Below, piece by piece: positions 34,840-43,238 of a stretch of 64,000 bases of DNA. Below the pieces are notes generated by a model. It ran no database searches. It had not been told where the DNA came from and was given only the letters and a program-made list of their open reading frames with translations. The stretch spans positions 109,024 through 173,023 of the forward strand of contig NZ_LMDJ01000006.1 in assembly GCF_001425045.1 (NCBI RefSeq), read 5' to 3'. Within the stretch, counting starts at the first letter, position 1, and the number at the start of each line of letters is the position of its first letter. A program made the translations under genes and the position numbers. This DNA is from Massilia sp. Root351. GTDB lineage: Bacteria > Pseudomonadota > Gammaproteobacteria > Burkholderiales > Burkholderiaceae_D.

Positions 34840-35769
34840 TCATGGCCAGGGATGGGTGGAAAACGCCTGCACCAGGCAGCACGCCGCCAGCAGGTCGGCC
34901 GCGCCGCCGGGCGAAAGTCTTTGGCGCACGAACAGGCGGTGGGTATCCAGCGCGCAGCCGTGCCAGTCCGGATGCGCGGTGCCGCCCATGGCCAGGAAAC
35001 GCCGCGCCTCGTCCCGCACCATCTGCGCGCCTTGCCTGCCGCCGCGATGCAGCACGTTGGTATCGCTGACATGCGCCATCAGCGCGAACAGCGCATCGAC
35101 GCGCGCGTGATGCATGCTGCCGCTGCGCGCCAGCGTCGTGCGCAGCGCGGGCAGGCCAAGCAGGAACACCGACGGCAGGCCCAGCGCCGCTTCCTCGCGT
35201 GCGCCGCTTGCGGCATGCAGTTGCGCCGCGCGCTGGCCATGCGAGCCGTCAGGGGGGGCCAGCGTATGCGCCGCCAGCGCCTCGCCCCAGCCTGCCAGCA
35301 AGGCCGCGCGCAGCGATGCGGCGTCTGCCGCCGGGGCAGACCCTGGCCGGCTGCCGGCCGCCAGCCGGCCCAGCGCCGCACACAGCATGCCGAGGCCGAA
35401 GATCGCGCCGCGGTGCGTGTTCACGCCGCCGGTTGCCGCCATCATGCGCCGCTCGGCCGCAATGCCCAGCTGTTTCAGGCGCGCGAATGGGGCGTCCTCC
35501 ATGCCGGCGCGGCAGATGGCTGCAAAATAGTGCCGCAGCGAGAACAGGCTGCGCATGAATGTCAGCGCGGTCATGTCGGTATGGCTGCCGTTGTCGACCA
35601 GGGAGACCAGGCCGGGCTTGGGATACAGCGCCAGTTCGGCGTACAGCGCGCGCAGCGCCAGCCGCGCGGCTTGCTGGCTCACCGCGCTCGCACGGGCGTT
35701 GCCGAGGCCGTGGCGCGACGCCACACCCGGCTTTGGTGATGCGCATGGCAGCGGTGCGGTCCGGGTCAT
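34840..35769 (-). CDS. mdcB: Triphosphoribosyl-dephospho-CoA synthase MdcB
   Basis: 309 residues of the CitG/MdcB family. Motifs are LYPKPGLVSLVDNGSHTDM, TGGVNTHRGAIFGLG and HASRVDA-like C-terminal HHARVDALFALMAHVSDTN. The enzyme makes the prosthetic group precursor 2'-(5''-triphosphoribosyl)-3'-dephospho-CoA from ATP and dephospho-CoA. It overlaps mdcG by 4 bp and precedes mdcH by 7 bp. The order G-B-H places both prosthetic-group enzymes together. Confidence 0.95.
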   Translation of the reverse strand: MTRTAPLPCASPKPGVASRHGLGNARASAVSQQAARLALRALYAELALYPKPGLVSLVDNGSHTDMTALTFMRSLFSLRHYFAAICRAGMEDAPFARLKQLGIAAERRMMAATGGVNTHRGAIFGLGMLCAALGRLAAGSRPGSAPAADAASLRAALLAGWGEALAAHTLAPPDGSHGQRAAQLHAASGAREEAALGLPSVFLLGLPALRTTLARSGSMHHARVDALFALMAHVSDTNVLHRGGRQGAQMVRDEARRFLAMGGTAHPDWHGCALDTHRLFVRQRLSPGGAADLLAACCLVQAFSTHPWP

Positions 35770-36488
35770 GCCGGCCTCAGGGTGGCGAGCAGCGCTTCAG
35801 GGTCGGCGAGCTGGACGCCGCCGATTTCCTTGACCAGCACGCGCGCCTTGGCCGCGCCGGCGGCGTTCCATTCTTTCCACGAGACGGCCTGCCCGGATGG
35901 GAACATGATTTCGCCGTCCAGCGGCAGGCCGTGTCCGGCGCCGGCCAGCAGCGCCAAGCCGGCGCGCAGTTGCTGCTGGCTCACGGGGCGGAACAGGATG
36001 TCGATGTCGGAGCCTGCGCCCAGGCAGGGCAGGCCGGTCAGCGCTTGCCAGGCCAGGGAGCCGAACACGCGCAGATCGAGTCCGGTGGAGAGGCGCTGCA
36101 GTTCGGTGTAGCCGGGCCGCCAGTGCGCGGGCAGCGCAGGGCGTGCGGCCTTCAGTGTCAACGGGGAGCTGGTGCGCTCGACATGCGCCAGCACCGCGCG
36201 CAGGCCGATGCGTTGCTTGAGTCCGTCCGCGTCCGGCGGCAGGGCGATGCCGAGGCAGACTTCCTGCTGGACGGGGGCCATCGTTGGGCCGCCGCTTGCC
36301 ACGTTGCCGGCGCTGCCTGCATTCATGCCGGGGCCGGCGTCCGGCTCGCATCTGCGCACCACCGCCGGCCATTCTTCGCGCTGCCAGTAGCTGAACACGG
36401 CTTCCCGCGCGGGATCGGCGGCCAGTGCGGCCTGCCAGCCGGCGCGGGTCAGCCAGACCAGGTCATGCCGCTTGAACATGGCGACCAC
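35766..36488 (-). CDS. mdcG: Phosphoribosyl-dephospho-CoA transferase MdcG
   Basis: 240 residues. FKRHDLVWLT opens the protein and GAGSDIDILFRP is the nucleotidyltransferase-like motif with the paired Asp residues; SWKEWNAAG and LVKEIGGVQLAD are C-terminal family segments. It attaches the prosthetic group to Ser of MdcC. About 20 Gly/Ala/Met-rich residues (about 50-70) form a non-conserved insert. The start is ATG 36488, or ATG 36479 giving MFKRHDL; either overlaps the end of mdcE. Confidence 0.94.
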   Translation of the reverse strand: MVAMFKRHDLVWLTRAGWQAALAADPAREAVFSYWQREEWPAVVRRCEPDAGPGMNAGSAGNVASGGPTMAPVQQEVCLGIALPPDADGLKQRIGLRAVLAHVERTSSPLTLKAARPALPAHWRPGYTELQRLSTGLDLRVFGSLAWQALTGLPCLGAGSDIDILFRPVSQQQLRAGLALLAGAGHGLPLDGEIMFPSGQAVSWKEWNAAGAAKARVLVKEIGGVQLADPEALLATLRPA

Positions 36489-37203
36489 CGAGGATGGCTT
36501 GGATGACGGGGTGCGCCAGTTTGCGTCCGCCGCGCTGGTAGCCCAGCGCTGCGCGGGCGTCGGTAGCCGGTGCGTCGCGCAGCGCCTGGGCGAGGCGGGT
36601 GGCGAGGACGCCGGCGTCGCCGTCCCAGATCGATTGCAGCCCGCCCATGCGCAGGTAGTTTTCAGGCCCGGGCGCGAACACGGGATTGCTGCGCGCCAGT
36701 TCGGTCAGCACTTCTTCCGGCACCTTGGTGATGCGCGCCATCGCCGGCAGTCCCATCACGCGGATGGTGGCGGCCGGCAGGGCGTGGCAGCTGTCGGCCA
36801 TCAGGCCGCTGGTGATGAAACCGCCCGACAGAGCCTGGTCGTAGACCAGCGCCACGATCTTGTGCCCGCGCCGCCGCGCCAGGTCCACGCATTTGCCGAG
36901 GTGCGCCATGTAGCTGTTGATGCCCAACATTTCGTCGCGGTGGCGCAGGCGCTGGCCTTGCGTGTCCACCAGCATGACGATGGCGCGGCCGGGATGCCCG
37001 CGCACCGTCGCCAGCACGGCCTTCGCCTGCGCCAGCGCAATCTCAATACCAATGGGCGCATGCCCGGTGGTGCCGATGACGGCCACGGTTTGCCCGCCGT
37101 CCGTCTCGCCGCCCGCCTGTGCCGTGCCGGACAGGAACTGGTCTTGCTCGGTGATGTCATGACCCTGCGGGAAAAGGGCGCTTGCCAGTGTTTGCCAGTG
37201 CAT
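36463..37203 (-). CDS. mdcE: Malonate decarboxylase gamma subunit MdcE
   Basis: 246 residues. It has the crotonase/carboxyltransferase fold half: GTTGHAPIGIEIALAQAKAV, MLVDTQGQRLRHRDEMLGIN, VYDQALSGGFITSGLMADSC and MGLPAMARITKVPEEVL. MdcD and MdcE together decarboxylate malonyl bound to MdcC, releasing CO2 and acetyl-MdcC. ATG 37203 overlaps the last base of the mdcD stop (TAATG), tightly coupling the two subunits. Its end overlaps mdcG by 26 bp. Confidence 0.95.
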   Translation of the reverse strand: MHWQTLASALFPQGHDITEQDQFLSGTAQAGGETDGGQTVAVIGTTGHAPIGIEIALAQAKAVLATVRGHPGRAIVMLVDTQGQRLRHRDEMLGINSYMAHLGKCVDLARRRGHKIVALVYDQALSGGFITSGLMADSCHALPAATIRVMGLPAMARITKVPEEVLTELARSNPVFAPGPENYLRMGGLQSIWDGDAGVLATRLAQALRDAPATDARAALGYQRGGRKLAHPVIQAILGGRHVQAA

Positions 37204-38144
37204 TATTGGCCTCCTGCGCGGCGGCTTGCCGCAGCTTCGATGAATGGGGCGATCTCCAGCATGGCGATGTTGGCCGGGTCGGGCATGCCCAGCTCGCGCC
37301 AGATGTCGGTTGGGTCGTGCAGGCCGCCGAAGCGCGCGAGGCGGTCGGTGAGCATGGCTTGCTCTTGCTCCAGGGCTTCCAGCGTCAGCGCGACCGACGC
37401 CGATTGTCCGGCTTGGCCGGGCGGCTGGCTCAGCGCGGCAATGGCGGCAATGGCCGCCTGCCGGAAGGCGGCCATCTCGTCCGGCACGATGGCCTGGCAG
37501 TCGCCTGTGAGATAGCGGTGCTTGCCGCCGGTGGTGCGCCACACCAGGGCGCGGTCGCGCGAGTCGAATTCTTCCACGCCGTTGGCGGTTTCGATCACTT
37601 CCGGGCCGGACATGGACAGCCGGGCTTCTTCGGACATGACCACGGCGTTGGTACAGCGCGCCACAATGCCCATGCCGCCGAAGGCGCCGTTGGCTCCGCC
37701 TACCAGCGCGATGACCGGGATGCCGGCCGCGCGCACGTCCAGCACGGCGCGCATAACTTCGGCCACGGCGATCAGGCCGGCATTGGCTTCGTGCAGCCGC
37801 ACGCCGCCGGACTCGATCAGCAGCACCACGGCGCGCGGCCGTTCTTCGAGCGCGCGGCGCAGCAGGCCGGTAAGCTTGGCGCCATGCACTTCGCCCACCG
37901 CGCCACCCATGAAGCCGCCTTCCTGGGCTGCCACGAATACAGGTGTGCCGTCCAGGCGCGCACGGCCCACGGCCACGCCGTCGTCGAACGCCACCGGGGC
38001 GTTGAGCTGGCCCAGGTGCGGGCTGACGATCCGTTCGGCCGGCCCGATGAATTCTTCAAAGCTGTCCGGGTCCAGCAACTGGCGCAGGCGCTCGCGCGCG
38101 TTGGCTTCCTGGTAGCTGTGGTGCTTGCTCATGGCGCGGTTCAT
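37203..38144 (-). CDS. mdcD: Malonate decarboxylase beta subunit MdcD
   Basis: 313 residues of the carboxyltransferase fold. Markers include FIGPAERIVSPHL, FVAAQEGGFMGGAVGEVHGAK, LLIESGGVRLHEANAGL and VGGANGAFGGMGIVA. With MdcE it forms the decarboxylase active site. ATG 38144 is preferred because it gives an ATGA overlap with mdcC; the alternative ATG 38132 (MSKHHSY) is the more typical family N-terminus and cannot be excluded. Confidence 0.95.
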   Translation of the reverse strand: MNRAMSKHHSYQEANARERLRQLLDPDSFEEFIGPAERIVSPHLGQLNAPVAFDDGVAVGRARLDGTPVFVAAQEGGFMGGAVGEVHGAKLTGLLRRALEERPRAVVLLIESGGVRLHEANAGLIAVAEVMRAVLDVRAAGIPVIALVGGANGAFGGMGIVARCTNAVVMSEEARLSMSGPEVIETANGVEEFDSRDRALVWRTTGGKHRYLTGDCQAIVPDEMAAFRQAAIAAIAALSQPPGQAGQSASVALTLEALEQEQAMLTDRLARFGGLHDPTDIWRELGMPDPANIAMLEIAPFIEAAASRRAGGQ

Positions 38145-38455
38145 GGTGCCGCTCCCAGCATGGTTTGCACCGCCTGGTCCAGCCGCAGGCTGACCACGGC
38201 CGGCGTGGCGCCCACGTCGTTGATGGCGATGCGCACGTCGGCCAGCGGCCAGCGCAGGTGGAAGTCGCGCATGACGGCCTCCCAGATCTGCCCGAAGCCG
38301 ACCGCGGCGGTCTTGATTTCGATGGTGCAGGCGCCGTTCAGCGCTGCCGGTTCGATCAGCACTTCCAGGTTGCCCGAGCCGACCACGCCCACCACTTGCG
38401 GCGAAGGCGGCAGCGTGCGGCTGCCGTTCTCGAAGCGATACGTTAACGTTTCCAT
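38141..38455 (-). CDS. mdcC: Malonate decarboxylase acyl-carrier protein MdcC
   Basis: 104 residues, the usual size. The prosthetic-group Ser is expected at S27 in VVGVVGSGNLEVLIEP. C-terminal RIAINDVGATPAVVSLRLDQA matches the family. It is structurally unlike fatty-acid ACP and is related to citrate lyase gamma. The bound dephospho-CoA derivative cycles between acetyl and malonyl forms. It lies 24 bp after mdcA. Confidence 0.95.
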   Translation of the reverse strand: METLTYRFENGSRTLPPSPQVVGVVGSGNLEVLIEPAALNGACTIEIKTAAVGFGQIWEAVMRDFHLRWPLADVRIAINDVGATPAVVSLRLDQAVQTMLGAAP

Positions 38456-38479
38456 TGCGTTTCCATTGGGTTTCCTTGA

Positions 38480-40165
38480 TTACCAGTTCCTGAAACGCTG
38501 CGGCGGGTCGTACAGCCCGCCCGATGCGCGCACCAGGTCTTTCATGTTGCGTGCGGCCAGCAGGTCGCGCGTGGCGAGCCGCTGGTCGACGCCGATGTCT
38601 TCCGGCCGCTGGATCACGCCGCGATCGCGCAGGTTTTCCACCATGCGGCGGTCGCGGCCCAGGCCCATCGGCGTATAGCCCGCCACGCCGCGTATGGCCT
38701 GCTCGCGTTCCTCGTCGCTGCGGCACAGCAGCAGGTTGGCGATGCCTTCCTCGGTGAGGATGTGGGTCACGTCGTCGCCGTAGATCATTACCGGCGGAAT
38801 TGCCATGCCGGCCTGTTCGGCCAGTTCCCAGGCATCCAGCCGTTCCACGAAGGCCGGGTGCATATGCTCGCGGAAGGTTTCCACCATCTGCACCACCAGC
38901 TTCTGCCCGCGCGGAATCATGTTGCGGCCTTCGCGCGCCTGCTGGCCGGCCTTCAGCCACGCGGGGCTGGCGTGGCGCCGTCCGCGCGCATCGGCACCCA
39001 TGTTGGAGGCGCCGCCGAAGCCGGCGATGCGGCCCAGCGTGGCGGTGGACGAGTTGCCCTGCAGGTCGATCTGCAGGGTGGAGCCGATGAACATGTCGCA
39101 TGCATAGTGCCCTGCGGCCTGGCACAGCGCACGGTTGCTGCGCATGGAGCCGTCCGCACCCACGGCGAACACGTCAGGCCGGGCGCGGATGTAGTCTTCC
39201 ATGCCCAGTTCGGAGCCGAAGGAGTGCACCGATTCCACGAAGCCCGCTTCGATCGCCGGTATCAGCGCCGGGTGCGGGTTGAGCGCCCAGTGCCGGCCTA
39301 TTTTCCCCTTCAGGCCCAGCGATTCGGCGTATGTCGGCAGCAGCAGCTCGATGGCCGCCGTGTCGAAGCCGATGCCGTGATTCAGGCGCTGCACGCCGTA
39401 TTCCGCATAGATGCCTTTGATGGCCATCATCGCCATCAGCACCTGGATCTCGGAAATCAGCGCCGGGTCGCGCGTAAACAGCGGCTCGATGTAGTAGGGA
39501 CGCGGCGACTGCACCACGAAGTCCACCCAGTCGCCGGGGATGTCCACGCGCGGCAGCGTGTCCATGATGCGGTTCACCTGCACGATGACGATGCCGTTCT
39601 TGAATGCGGTCGCTTCGACGATGGTGGGTGTGTCTTCCGTGTTGGGGCCGGTGTACAGGTTGCCATGCCGGTCCGCCGCTTCGGCCGCCACCATGGAGAC
39701 GCGCGGCGGCAGGTCCACGAAGTAGCGGCTGAACAGCTCCAGGTAGGTGTGGATGGCGCCGATATTCAGCTTGCCGGCCGAGAGCAGCTTGGCCACGCGC
39801 CCGGCCTGCTGGCCGGAGAAGGAAAAGTCCAGCTGCGAAGCCACGCCGCGCTCGAACACGTCCAGGTGCTCGGGCAGGGTCAGCACGGACTGCAGCATGT
39901 GCAGCCCGTTTACGCGCGCCGGGTCCAGCCTGGCCAGCGCCTGCGCCAGGAAGTCGGCCTGCTTCTGGTTGTTGCCTTCGATGCAGACCCGGTCGCCGCA
40001 TTCCAGCACCGCGTGCAGCAGGTCGGCAATGCGGGCGGCGGGCAGGCTCTTGCCGTCCAGGTCCGCGCCCAGGGCCGTGCCGGCCCGCTGCAGGCGCTGC
40101 GCGCGGTTGCGCTGCAAAGTGTTCCAGGCCCGCGTTTCCGCGTTGGCCGCCGGCGCATTCATCAT
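38480..40165 (-). CDS. mdcA: Malonate decarboxylase alpha subunit MdcA
   Basis: 561 residues, the full family length. It is a CoA-transferase-like subunit that swaps acetyl for malonyl on MdcC using free malonate and releases acetate. Motifs are CIEGNNQKQADFLAQALA, VDLPPRVSMVAAEAADRHGN, SFGSELGMEDYIRARPDVF, GNSSTATLGRIAGFGGASN and VTHILTEEGIANLL. It overlaps the TRAP large permease gene by 4 bp, so transport and catabolism genes form one transcript. Confidence 0.97.
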   Translation of the reverse strand: MMNAPAANAETRAWNTLQRNRAQRLQRAGTALGADLDGKSLPAARIADLLHAVLECGDRVCIEGNNQKQADFLAQALARLDPARVNGLHMLQSVLTLPEHLDVFERGVASQLDFSFSGQQAGRVAKLLSAGKLNIGAIHTYLELFSRYFVDLPPRVSMVAAEAADRHGNLYTGPNTEDTPTIVEATAFKNGIVIVQVNRIMDTLPRVDIPGDWVDFVVQSPRPYYIEPLFTRDPALISEIQVLMAMMAIKGIYAEYGVQRLNHGIGFDTAAIELLLPTYAESLGLKGKIGRHWALNPHPALIPAIEAGFVESVHSFGSELGMEDYIRARPDVFAVGADGSMRSNRALCQAAGHYACDMFIGSTLQIDLQGNSSTATLGRIAGFGGASNMGADARGRRHASPAWLKAGQQAREGRNMIPRGQKLVVQMVETFREHMHPAFVERLDAWELAEQAGMAIPPVMIYGDDVTHILTEEGIANLLLCRSDEEREQAIRGVAGYTPMGLGRDRRMVENLRDRGVIQRPEDIGVDQRLATRDLLAARNMKDLVRASGGLYDPPQRFRNW

Positions 40166-41511
40166 TTCGCTCCCATCATCATGTCAGGCAGTCCGGTCGC
40201 GATGCCGGGGAAGAGACATAATAAAACAACCGCTACGAACATGAGCACGACGAAAGGCGCCACGCCCCAGATCACGTCCCTCAGCGGTATGTCGGGCGCG
40301 ATGTTTTTGATAACGAAGATGTTCAGCCCGACCGGCGGGTGGATCAGGCCCATTTCCATCACCACCGTCATCACCACGCCGAACCAGATCAGGTCGAATC
40401 CGGCCGCTTTCAGCGGCGGCAGGATGATGGGCGCGGTCATCAGGATGATGGACACCGGCGGCAGGAAGAAGCCCAGCACCACCACCATCAGCAGGATCAC
40501 CGTCAGCAGCAGCCATTTGGACAGCTGCATGCCCACCACCCAGCTGGCGGCCGACTGGCTGATGTGCAGATAGCTCATCACGTAGGAATAAAACAGCGAC
40601 ATGCCGATGATCATCAGCAGCATGGTCGATTCCTTGATGGTGGAGGTGAGGATGGGCGCCAGGTCCTTCGGCCGCCACACGCGGTAGACGATGGCGATCA
40701 GCACCATGGCCAGCAGCGCGCCCAGGCCGGCCGTTTCGGACGGTGTGGCAAAGCCGCCGTACAGGGCCACCATCACGCCGATCAGCAGCACCAGGAAGGG
40801 CAGCACGCGCGGCAGCATTTCCACCTTGTCCGCCAGGGTGAAATGCTCATCGTGCAGGCTGGCCGCTTTCACGCCGCCTTTTTCGTAGATGTCCAGCGCA
40901 ATGCGGTATTCCTTGCGGGCGCGATATACCGCGTAGCCGGCGAACAGCAGCACCAGCAGCACGCCCGGGCCGATGCCAGCCAGGAACAGGCGGCCCAGCG
41001 ACTGTTCGGCCGCCACCGCGTACAGGATCATGGTGATGGACGGCGGCAACAGGATGCCCAGCGTGCCGCCGGCGGCGATGATGCCGGCCGCGAAGCCGGG
41101 CGAGTAGCCGCGCTTGCGCATTTCCGGGATGCCGGCCGAGCCGATGGCCGAGCAGGTGGCCGGCGAGGAGCCGGCCATGGCGGCGAACAGCGCACAGGCG
41201 AACACGTTGGCGATACCGAGGCCGCCCGGCACCTTGTGCAGCCAGGCGTGGATGGCTGCATACAGGTCGCGCCCCGCTGGCGACTTGCCGATGGCCGCGC
41301 CCTTCATGATGAACAGGGGAATCGACAGCAGCGTGATGGACGCCATTTCCTCGTACACGTTCTGCGTCACCGTGTCGAGCGAGGAGGGCGGCATGAAGAA
41401 GTACATGAAGCCGGTGGCCACCACGCCCAGCGCGAAAGCGATGGGCATGCCGGAAAACATGACGACCAGCGTGACGGCGCCGTACAGGGCGCCCAGGGTA
41501 AGCTCGCTCAT
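40162..41511 (-). CDS. dctM: TRAP transporter large permease (DctM type)
   Basis: 449 residues with about 12 hydrophobic segments. Family signatures are FVACALFAAMAGSSPATCSAIGS-like ALFAAMAGSSPATCSAIGS, KRGYSPGFAAGIIAAGGTLG and LLPPSITMILYAVAAEQS. The DctM subunit forms the Na+-coupled transport path. It is embedded between the small permease gene and mdcA with 4-bp overlaps on both sides, so malonate is the most likely substrate. ATG 41511 gives the first helix directly; the frame upstream is spurious. Confidence 0.94.
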   Translation of the reverse strand: MSELTLGALYGAVTLVVMFSGMPIAFALGVVATGFMYFFMPPSSLDTVTQNVYEEMASITLLSIPLFIMKGAAIGKSPAGRDLYAAIHAWLHKVPGGLGIANVFACALFAAMAGSSPATCSAIGSAGIPEMRKRGYSPGFAAGIIAAGGTLGILLPPSITMILYAVAAEQSLGRLFLAGIGPGVLLVLLFAGYAVYRARKEYRIALDIYEKGGVKAASLHDEHFTLADKVEMLPRVLPFLVLLIGVMVALYGGFATPSETAGLGALLAMVLIAIVYRVWRPKDLAPILTSTIKESTMLLMIIGMSLFYSYVMSYLHISQSAASWVVGMQLSKWLLLTVILLMVVVLGFFLPPVSIILMTAPIILPPLKAAGFDLIWFGVVMTVVMEMGLIHPPVGLNIFVIKNIAPDIPLRDVIWGVAPFVVLMFVAVVLLCLFPGIATGLPDMMMGAK

Positions 41512-42068
41512 GCTGCGTTCTCCAGAGGTTTGTCGCTGAGGCGGGCGGCCGTTTGCAGCAGCAGTTGCAGCGCCAGCAGCGTCATGCCGAGGGCCATCAT
41601 GCCGTAGGGGATCCACAGCGGCGGGGCGAAGGTGGAGGTGGTGGTCTGGCCCTCGACGAAGGCTTCATGCCACAGCGTCCAGGACTTCCACGAGAAGAAG
41701 GCGCAAAACAGCGTGGAAAGCAGGTCGACCATGAACAGCCGCGCCGCGTTGACGCGCGGCGGCAGCAGTTCGGCCAGCGCCTCGATGCCGATGTGGCCGC
41801 GGTAGGACTGGACATAGGCCGCGCAGAAGAAGGTGGCGCCCACCAGCATGAAGACCGAGGCTTCGTCCTGCCAGTCGGTCGGCGCGTGGAAGAAGTAGCG
41901 CGATATCACCGAGTAGGTCAGTATCAGCGCCGTCAACACCAGCGCGCACATCGATAGCGTCAGCAGGGCCTTGTTCAGGCGGTTCAGCACCCCGGAAGCG
42001 CTGGCCAGGGCAGCATTGTCCGGCACTGCGGGCCCGGGAGCGGCCTTGAGTTCGAAGCCGTGGCTCAT
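41508..42068 (-). CDS. dctQ: TRAP transporter small permease (DctQ type)
   Basis: 186 residues with four hydrophobic helices. The segments LNKALLTLSMCALVLTALIL, FHAPTDWQDEASVFMLVGAT and SYRGHIGIEALAELLPP are typical of DctQ. An N-terminal cytoplasmic extension of about 30 residues precedes helix 1. It overlaps dctP by 4 bp and dctM by 4 bp. It stabilises DctM and supports docking of the binding protein. Confidence 0.92.
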   Translation of the reverse strand: MSHGFELKAAPGPAVPDNAALASASGVLNRLNKALLTLSMCALVLTALILTYSVISRYFFHAPTDWQDEASVFMLVGATFFCAAYVQSYRGHIGIEALAELLPPRVNAARLFMVDLLSTLFCAFFSWKSWTLWHEAFVEGQTTTSTFAPPLWIPYGMMALGMTLLALQLLLQTAARLSDKPLENAA

Positions 42069-43108
42069 AGCGTTTTCTCGGCGAGTTTGAGCAGCTTGGC
42101 GCAGTTCTCGTTCTTCTCGCTGTAGTCCTTCCACGCGGTGGTGCGCGCGATGGCCTGCCAGCGCTTGACGGTCGCCGCGTTCAGGTCTACCACCTTGGCG
42201 CCGGCTTTCTGGTAGACGGCCGCCACCTGGGTGTCGTCTTCCTGTGCGGCTTTCAGCGCGAACGCTTCCATGTCGGCGCCAACGGCCAGGATGGTGGCCT
42301 GCTGCTCTTTCGGCAGCTTGTCGAATACGGCGCGCGACATCATCAGCGGCTCGAACATGAACCAGTAGGCGTTGCCGCGCCCTGAGGTCAGGGCCTTGGA
42401 CACTTCTTCCAGGCGGAAGGAGATCAGCGAGGTGGACGATGTGAGGGCGGCGTCCATCGCACCGGTCTGCATGGCGGCGTAGATTTCATTGGACGGCAGC
42501 GACACCACGGCGGCGCCGGCGGCCTTCAGGATCAAGTCCATTTCGCGTGAGCCGCCGCGTATCTTCATGCCTTTCGCGTCCTCCGGTTCCACCACCGGCT
42601 TGGTGCGCGAGGCCACGCCGCCGGCCTGCCAGATCCAGCTCACCACCACGATGCCCTTGTCGTACAGGATGCGGGTCAGTTCCTTGCCCACTTCCGCGTT
42701 TTTCCAGCTGTAGCCCTGCTGGTAGGACGTGACCAGGCCGGGCATCAGGCCGATATTCACCTCCGGCACCTCGCCGCCGGCATAGGACAGCGGCACCAGC
42801 GACAGGTCCAGCGCGCCCTTGCGCATGGCGGAGAACTGGGCGTTGGTCTTCATCAGGGAGGAGCCGGGATAGATGGCGAATTTCAACGCGCCCTTGGAGC
42901 GCTTTTCCACTTCGGCTGCGAACATGCGGGTCAGGCGGTCGCGGAAGTCTCCTTCGGCCACGGTGCCGCCCGGAAACTGGTGGGAGATTTTCAGCGTGGT
43001 GGCTTGCGCCCAGGCGCTGGATATCGACAACGGGCTGCCTGCGAGGGCGCCCAGGGCGCCCAGTTTGCCGAGCTTGCCCAGTGCCGCTCTGCGGTTCATT
43101 ACAGTCAT
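42065..43108 (-). CDS. dctP: TRAP transporter substrate-binding protein (DctP type)
   Basis: 347 residues. The signal peptide has a twin-Arg start (MNRRAALGKLGKLGALGALAG), cleaved near AWAQA. The DctP fold shows TLKISHQFPGGTVAEG, AIYPGSSLMKTNAQF, KGMKIRGGSREMDLILKAAG and the Arg of the carboxylate site in that KIRGG segment. It binds the organic acid in the periplasm; the operon points to malonate. It is the first gene of the mdc transcript. GGAGG in the leader supports ATG 43108. Confidence 0.92.
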   Translation of the reverse strand: MTVMNRRAALGKLGKLGALGALAGSPLSISSAWAQATTLKISHQFPGGTVAEGDFRDRLTRMFAAEVEKRSKGALKFAIYPGSSLMKTNAQFSAMRKGALDLSLVPLSYAGGEVPEVNIGLMPGLVTSYQQGYSWKNAEVGKELTRILYDKGIVVVSWIWQAGGVASRTKPVVEPEDAKGMKIRGGSREMDLILKAAGAAVVSLPSNEIYAAMQTGAMDAALTSSTSLISFRLEEVSKALTSGRGNAYWFMFEPLMMSRAVFDKLPKEQQATILAVGADMEAFALKAAQEDDTQVAAVYQKAGAKVVDLNAATVKRWQAIARTTAWKDYSEKNENCAKLLKLAEKTL

Positions 43109-43151
43109 ACGTCCTCCAAGGGGTGAATGAAATATGCAACTTCCGTTTTTG

Positions 43152-43227
43152 TGTATACAAGAATATATTGGCTGCATACATTGTCAAGTTAAAAATCGCT
43201 TCTATAATGAAGACCTACATACAAGAA
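43152..43227. promoter_or_regulatory. Divergent mdc/mdcY promoters with repeated operator words
   Basis: For mdcY (plus): -35 TTGTCA 43181-43186, 16-bp spacer, -10 TATAAT 43203-43208. For the dctPQM-mdc operon (minus): -35 TTGACA on 43187-43182, 16-bp spacer, -10 TATTCT on 43165-43160. The two -35 boxes overlap. The word ATACAAGAA occurs at 43155-43163 and 43219-43227, and ATACATTG at 43176-43183. The first copy contains the palindrome TGTATACA (43152-43159) at the operon's expected +1. The Acinetobacter MdcY operator is, as I recall it, a TTGTATACAA palindrome, which agrees. Confidence 0.72.
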
Positions 43228-43238
43228 AACTATCCGCC

